Assembly (NCBI GenBank): GCA_044349155.1
Contig: JBIKRQ010000009.1
Span: 1 to 43,325 of the forward strand
Reading direction: 5' to 3'
From: VGSZ01 sp044349155
GTDB taxonomy: Bacteria > Myxococcota > UBA727 > VGSZ01
Length of the DNA stretch: 43,325 bases
The notes below the pieces were generated by a model. It was given only the letters and a program-made list of their open reading frames with translations, did not search any database and was not told the origin of the DNA. A program made the position numbers and the translations under genes. This document shows, in pieces, positions 41,185-43,325 of this stretch (position 1 is its first letter; every line of letters starts with the position of its first letter).

Positions 41185-42294
41185 ATGTTTCTGCCGTCGA
41201 AACCTGTCGCACCACACCAGCCGCGCTTTGCCGGGCGTCTGCCCCGCCTGACGGCGTTGGCGACAGCGCTGGCGCTTGCTGCCCCGGCGTTTGCCCAAAA
41301 CGATGCCGACAGTGGTGAGGCGTCGCCGGCGTCGTCTGAAGGGGTGAACCGGCTGGTCGAGGCGTTGCAATCCGGCGAATCGTTCCGCGTGCGGGCCACC
41401 GCCGCCGTGGCGCTGGGGCGCATGGGCGACGCGCGGGCCTTGCCGGTGCTGGCCGACGCCCTGCGCGGCGACGAGTCCTACGCCGTGCGCGCCGCTGCTG
41501 CCGCCGCGATCGGGCGCCTGGGCGACGTGGGCGGGCTGCAGCCGTTGTTCGAGGCGTTGCACGATCGCGACGCCTACGTGCGCACCGAGGCGTCCGAGGC
41601 GCTGTCGCGTTTTCGCAAGCCCGAGCATTTGTTCGCCTTTCGCGAGGCCCTCACCTCCGACGACCCGCTGCAGCGCCTGGCCGCGGTCACCGCCTACGGC
41701 GAGGTCATGCGCGAGCCCGGGGCCTCGGTGGGCCTGGCCACCCGCGTGATCGACGCCCTCGGTGACGACGACGAAGCGGTGGCTGCTGCAGCAGCACAGG
41801 CCGTCTCGACGCTGCCACACGATCGCGCTGTGCCCCTGTTGGTGAGTGGCCTCGAGCACGGTGGCTCGGGCGTGCGCACCGGTTGCGCGCGGCTGCTCGA
41901 GAAGCGCACCGACCAACGCGCGGTGCCAGCGCTCACGGCCATCGTCGTCGACACCGACCAATCTGAAGACGTGCGCCAGGCGGCCCGCGGGGCGTTGCGC
42001 GCTCATGTCGAGTACCTCGACGTCAACAAGATCGCGGCCGACGCCGTCGGTGTGGCGGGCCCCGAGCGGCAGAAGGCGCTGCGGTTGTTGTCGGTGTTGG
42101 GCGACAAGCGGGCGATGGCGTTGATCGAAAAAGGCCTCGCCAGCACCGATCCCGCCGAGCGCACCGGGGCCGCCCGCGCCGCCGTCGACAGCGCCGATCC
42201 GCGTGCGCGTGCCGCCCTGCAAGCCGCCGCCAGCCGCGAGACCGACCCGCGCGTGAAGCGCCAGCTCGAGCTGTTGCTCAAGTCGCTGCATTGA
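41185..42294 (+). CDS. secreted HEAT-repeat protein
   Basis: A 369-aa protein: signal peptide ending ALATALALAAPAFAQ, then tandem HEAT repeats of about 30 residues, clear in RVRATAAVALGRMGDARALPVLADALRGDE, YAVRAAAAAAIGRLGDVGGLQPLFEALHDRD, and YVRTEASEALSRFRKPEHLFAFREAL. HEAT solenoids are protein-binding scaffolds. The role is unknown; after export it probably acts in the periplasm. ATG 41185 (MFLPSKPVAP) is chosen as the start of the signal region; the frame from 41116 is longer. Divergent from rpsU; the DUF4388-like gene follows after 31 bases. Confidence 0.88.
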   Translation: MFLPSKPVAPHQPRFAGRLPRLTALATALALAAPAFAQNDADSGEASPASSEGVNRLVEALQSGESFRVRATAAVALGRMGDARALPVLADALRGDESYAVRAAAAAAIGRLGDVGGLQPLFEALHDRDAYVRTEASEALSRFRKPEHLFAFREALTSDDPLQRLAAVTAYGEVMREPGASVGLATRVIDALGDDDEAVAAAAAQAVSTLPHDRAVPLLVSGLEHGGSGVRTGCARLLEKRTDQRAVPALTAIVVDTDQSEDVRQAARGALRAHVEYLDVNKIAADAVGVAGPERQKALRLLSVLGDKRAMALIEKGLASTDPAERTGAARAAVDSADPRARAALQAAASRETDPRVKRQLELLLKSLH

Positions 42295-42325
42295 GCCGCT
42301 GAGCCACGCTGTCTCTGACGAACGG

Positions 42326-43204
42326 ATGGTTGCATCGCCACACCCCAGCAGCGACGCTCCGCCGATGCTGCGCACCCTGCTGCAGGCCGGCGGCGACGAC
42401 GTCGTTGGCACCGTGTTCGAGTGTTCCCTCGGTGCAGTCCCTGCCCGGGTGGTGGTGCTTGGTCAGCAGGTGATCACCGCCACCGTCGGCAGCAGCGCTG
42501 GCCTCGACGCCCTGGTCCGCACCCTGCTGGTTGAGCCGCAGCAGGTGCAGCAACGGCCGGCGTCGCCGTCGCTCGTGTCGTCGTTGTCTGCACTGCCCAC
42601 GCTGGGGCCGCTGGACCACGTGCTCGCCACCGTCGACGCCCAGCTCGAGCAGCTGCGTCTTGAGGCGGTCGCGCTGGGGGGCCTGCAGGGGCAATTGGCC
42701 GTGCAACTCGTGCTGCTGGGCAACCACAAAGCCACGTTGCCCGACGACGTGCAGCGCCTTGCCCGCCTCGCCGACGGCACCCGCGACGTCGCCACCCTGC
42801 TCGTTGAAGCCCCGCTTGCGCCACCGCTGGCGCTGCGGGCCCTGCTCAAGTTGAGTGAGCTCGGCATCGTCGCGCGCGTCGACGAAGGCCGCAGCACCTC
42901 CGTCGTCGATCGCCATTGGCAGCGGCTCTCGCAGCTCCCCACGGACGCCAACAGCACGCCCACCACGTCGTCGTCGCCGCCGGCACCGGGGCCCGTCACA
43001 CCGCTGGTATCGTCGTTGCCGACCTCGTCGTTGGGTGCATCGTCGTTGCCGGCGTCGGTGCCGCATCCGCGCGCACAGCGTTCGCTCGCCGACGACGACG
43101 CCTTCTTCGCCGAGCACGCGCCGCCGTCGTCGTTGCCGATGGTGTTGGCGGTGGTGGCCGCCCTCATCGTCATCGTCGTCGTGGGCGCATTGCTTTTTCG
43201 CTAG
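42326..43204 (+). CDS. DUF4388-like protein with C-terminal TM
   Basis: A 292-aa protein. An N-terminal PATAN-like region (GTVFECSLGAVPARVVVLGQQVITATVG) is followed by a winged-helix-like segment (LARLADGTRDVATLLVEAPLAPPLALRALLKLSELGIVARV) typical of DUF4388 proteins, common in Myxococcota. A Ser/Pro-rich linker and a TM (PMVLAVVAALIVIVVVGALLFR) end the protein. ATG 42326 is a tentative start. The protein stops one residue after its TM and the IS element begins immediately after the stop, so the C-terminus may have been changed by the insertion. Function unknown; this domain class is linked to signalling. Confidence 0.75.
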   Translation: MVASPHPSSDAPPMLRTLLQAGGDDVVGTVFECSLGAVPARVVVLGQQVITATVGSSAGLDALVRTLLVEPQQVQQRPASPSLVSSLSALPTLGPLDHVLATVDAQLEQLRLEAVALGGLQGQLAVQLVLLGNHKATLPDDVQRLARLADGTRDVATLLVEAPLAPPLALRALLKLSELGIVARVDEGRSTSVVDRHWQRLSQLPTDANSTPTTSSSPPAPGPVTPLVSSLPTSSLGASSLPASVPHPRAQRSLADDDAFFAEHAPPSSLPMVLAVVAALIVIVVVGALLFR

Positions 43205-43325
43205 CAGGTTGCTGAAAAAGTCGGCAGTCGGTTCTCGACGAGAAATGAGGTGTTCGTCGTCGAGAGCTGCGCCAAATATCGGGTGTTCCGGATCTACCTG
43301 TCATGCGTGGTGAAGATTCGAAGCA
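43205..43325 (+). mobile_element. left end of an IS1182-like insertion sequence (partial)
   Basis: Starts CAGGTTGCTGAAAAAGT, which resembles the terminal inverted repeat of IS1182-type elements (TTTTTCAGCAACCTG on the other strand). The adjacent base run CTAG (43201-43204) may be the target. A 9-bp inverted repeat TCTCGACGA/TCGTCGAGA (43233-43265) lies inside. A start-like ATG follows at 43303. The element runs past the window edge. Confidence 0.65.
43303..43325 (+). CDS. transposase start, IS1182-like (partial)
   Basis: ATG at 43303 encodes MRGEDSK before the window ends. IS1182-type transposases commonly begin MRGDD or MRGED followed by a Met-Phe-Ser-Tyr stretch. Seven residues are too few to be certain, but position and the terminal repeat agree. 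Confidence 0.5.

Overview
This window is GC-rich chromosomal DNA, most likely from a Myxococcota or Bradymonadota type (former Deltaproteobacteria) bacterium. I infer this from features seen in the sequence: many predicted lipoproteins with long Glu-Gly (EG)n stalks, cysteine-rich 'Dickkopf-like' surface lipoproteins, a Ser/Thr protein kinase with a C-terminal membrane segment and PEGA-like tail, a DUF4388-like protein, and strong GC bias at third codon positions. That bias opens many long false antisense frames. No rRNA, tRNA or CRISPR array was seen. No gene-free gap exceeds 300 bases.

Layout. 1-4.8 kb: housekeeping genes (thymidine kinase, DinG-type helicase, a lipoprotein, a VOC protein, oligoribonuclease). 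4.8-14.3 kb: two copies of a translationally coupled pair, a secreted two-TM protein with a conserved GC-x3-C motif followed by a large lipoprotein (one EG-stalked, one Kelch-like), with an Xaa-Pro aminopeptidase between them. 14.3-16.1 kb: YaeQ, a mini zinc-ribbon protein and a SAM methyltransferase. 16.1-18.8 kb: two abutting TetR regulators, a divergent membrane protein with paired operators, and a Rieske oxygenase with its own different operator. 18.8-25.4 kb: SlyD-like FKBP, an unknown protein, a divergent MBL-lipoprotein/AraC pair, an unknown lipoprotein, and a lone BoxB (benzoyl-CoA epoxidase) whose promoter carries two matching operator-like boxes.

25.5-30.6 kb: a monohaem cytochrome c lipoprotein, an overlapping three-gene ECF sigma operon (secreted protein, sigma factor, membrane protein with a Pro-Val repeat), then two EG/cysteine-rich lipoprotein genes whose upstream regions and signal peptides are near-identical copies. 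The second of these is frameshifted in a GA repeat. 30.6-35.7 kb (minus strand): a tight five-gene envelope operon with two paralogous EG lipoproteins, the third GC-x-C two-TM paralogue, a DgkA-type kinase with extra TM segments, and a polysaccharide deacetylase. 35.8-43.2 kb: Ser/Thr kinase, an orphan D12-class adenine methylase, a putative outer-membrane barrel, ribosomal protein S21 with an apparent TTG start, a HEAT-repeat protein and a DUF4388-like protein. The window ends inside an IS1182-like insertion sequence that begins directly after the DUF4388 stop codon.

The most interesting system is the recurring module of a GC-x-C two-TM protein coupled to stalked surface lipoproteins. It occurs three times within about 30 kb, and once it is fused into an operon with lipid and glycan-modifying enzymes. 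The window also holds a plausible aromatic-catabolism component (BoxB, Rieske oxygenase) without its usual partners.
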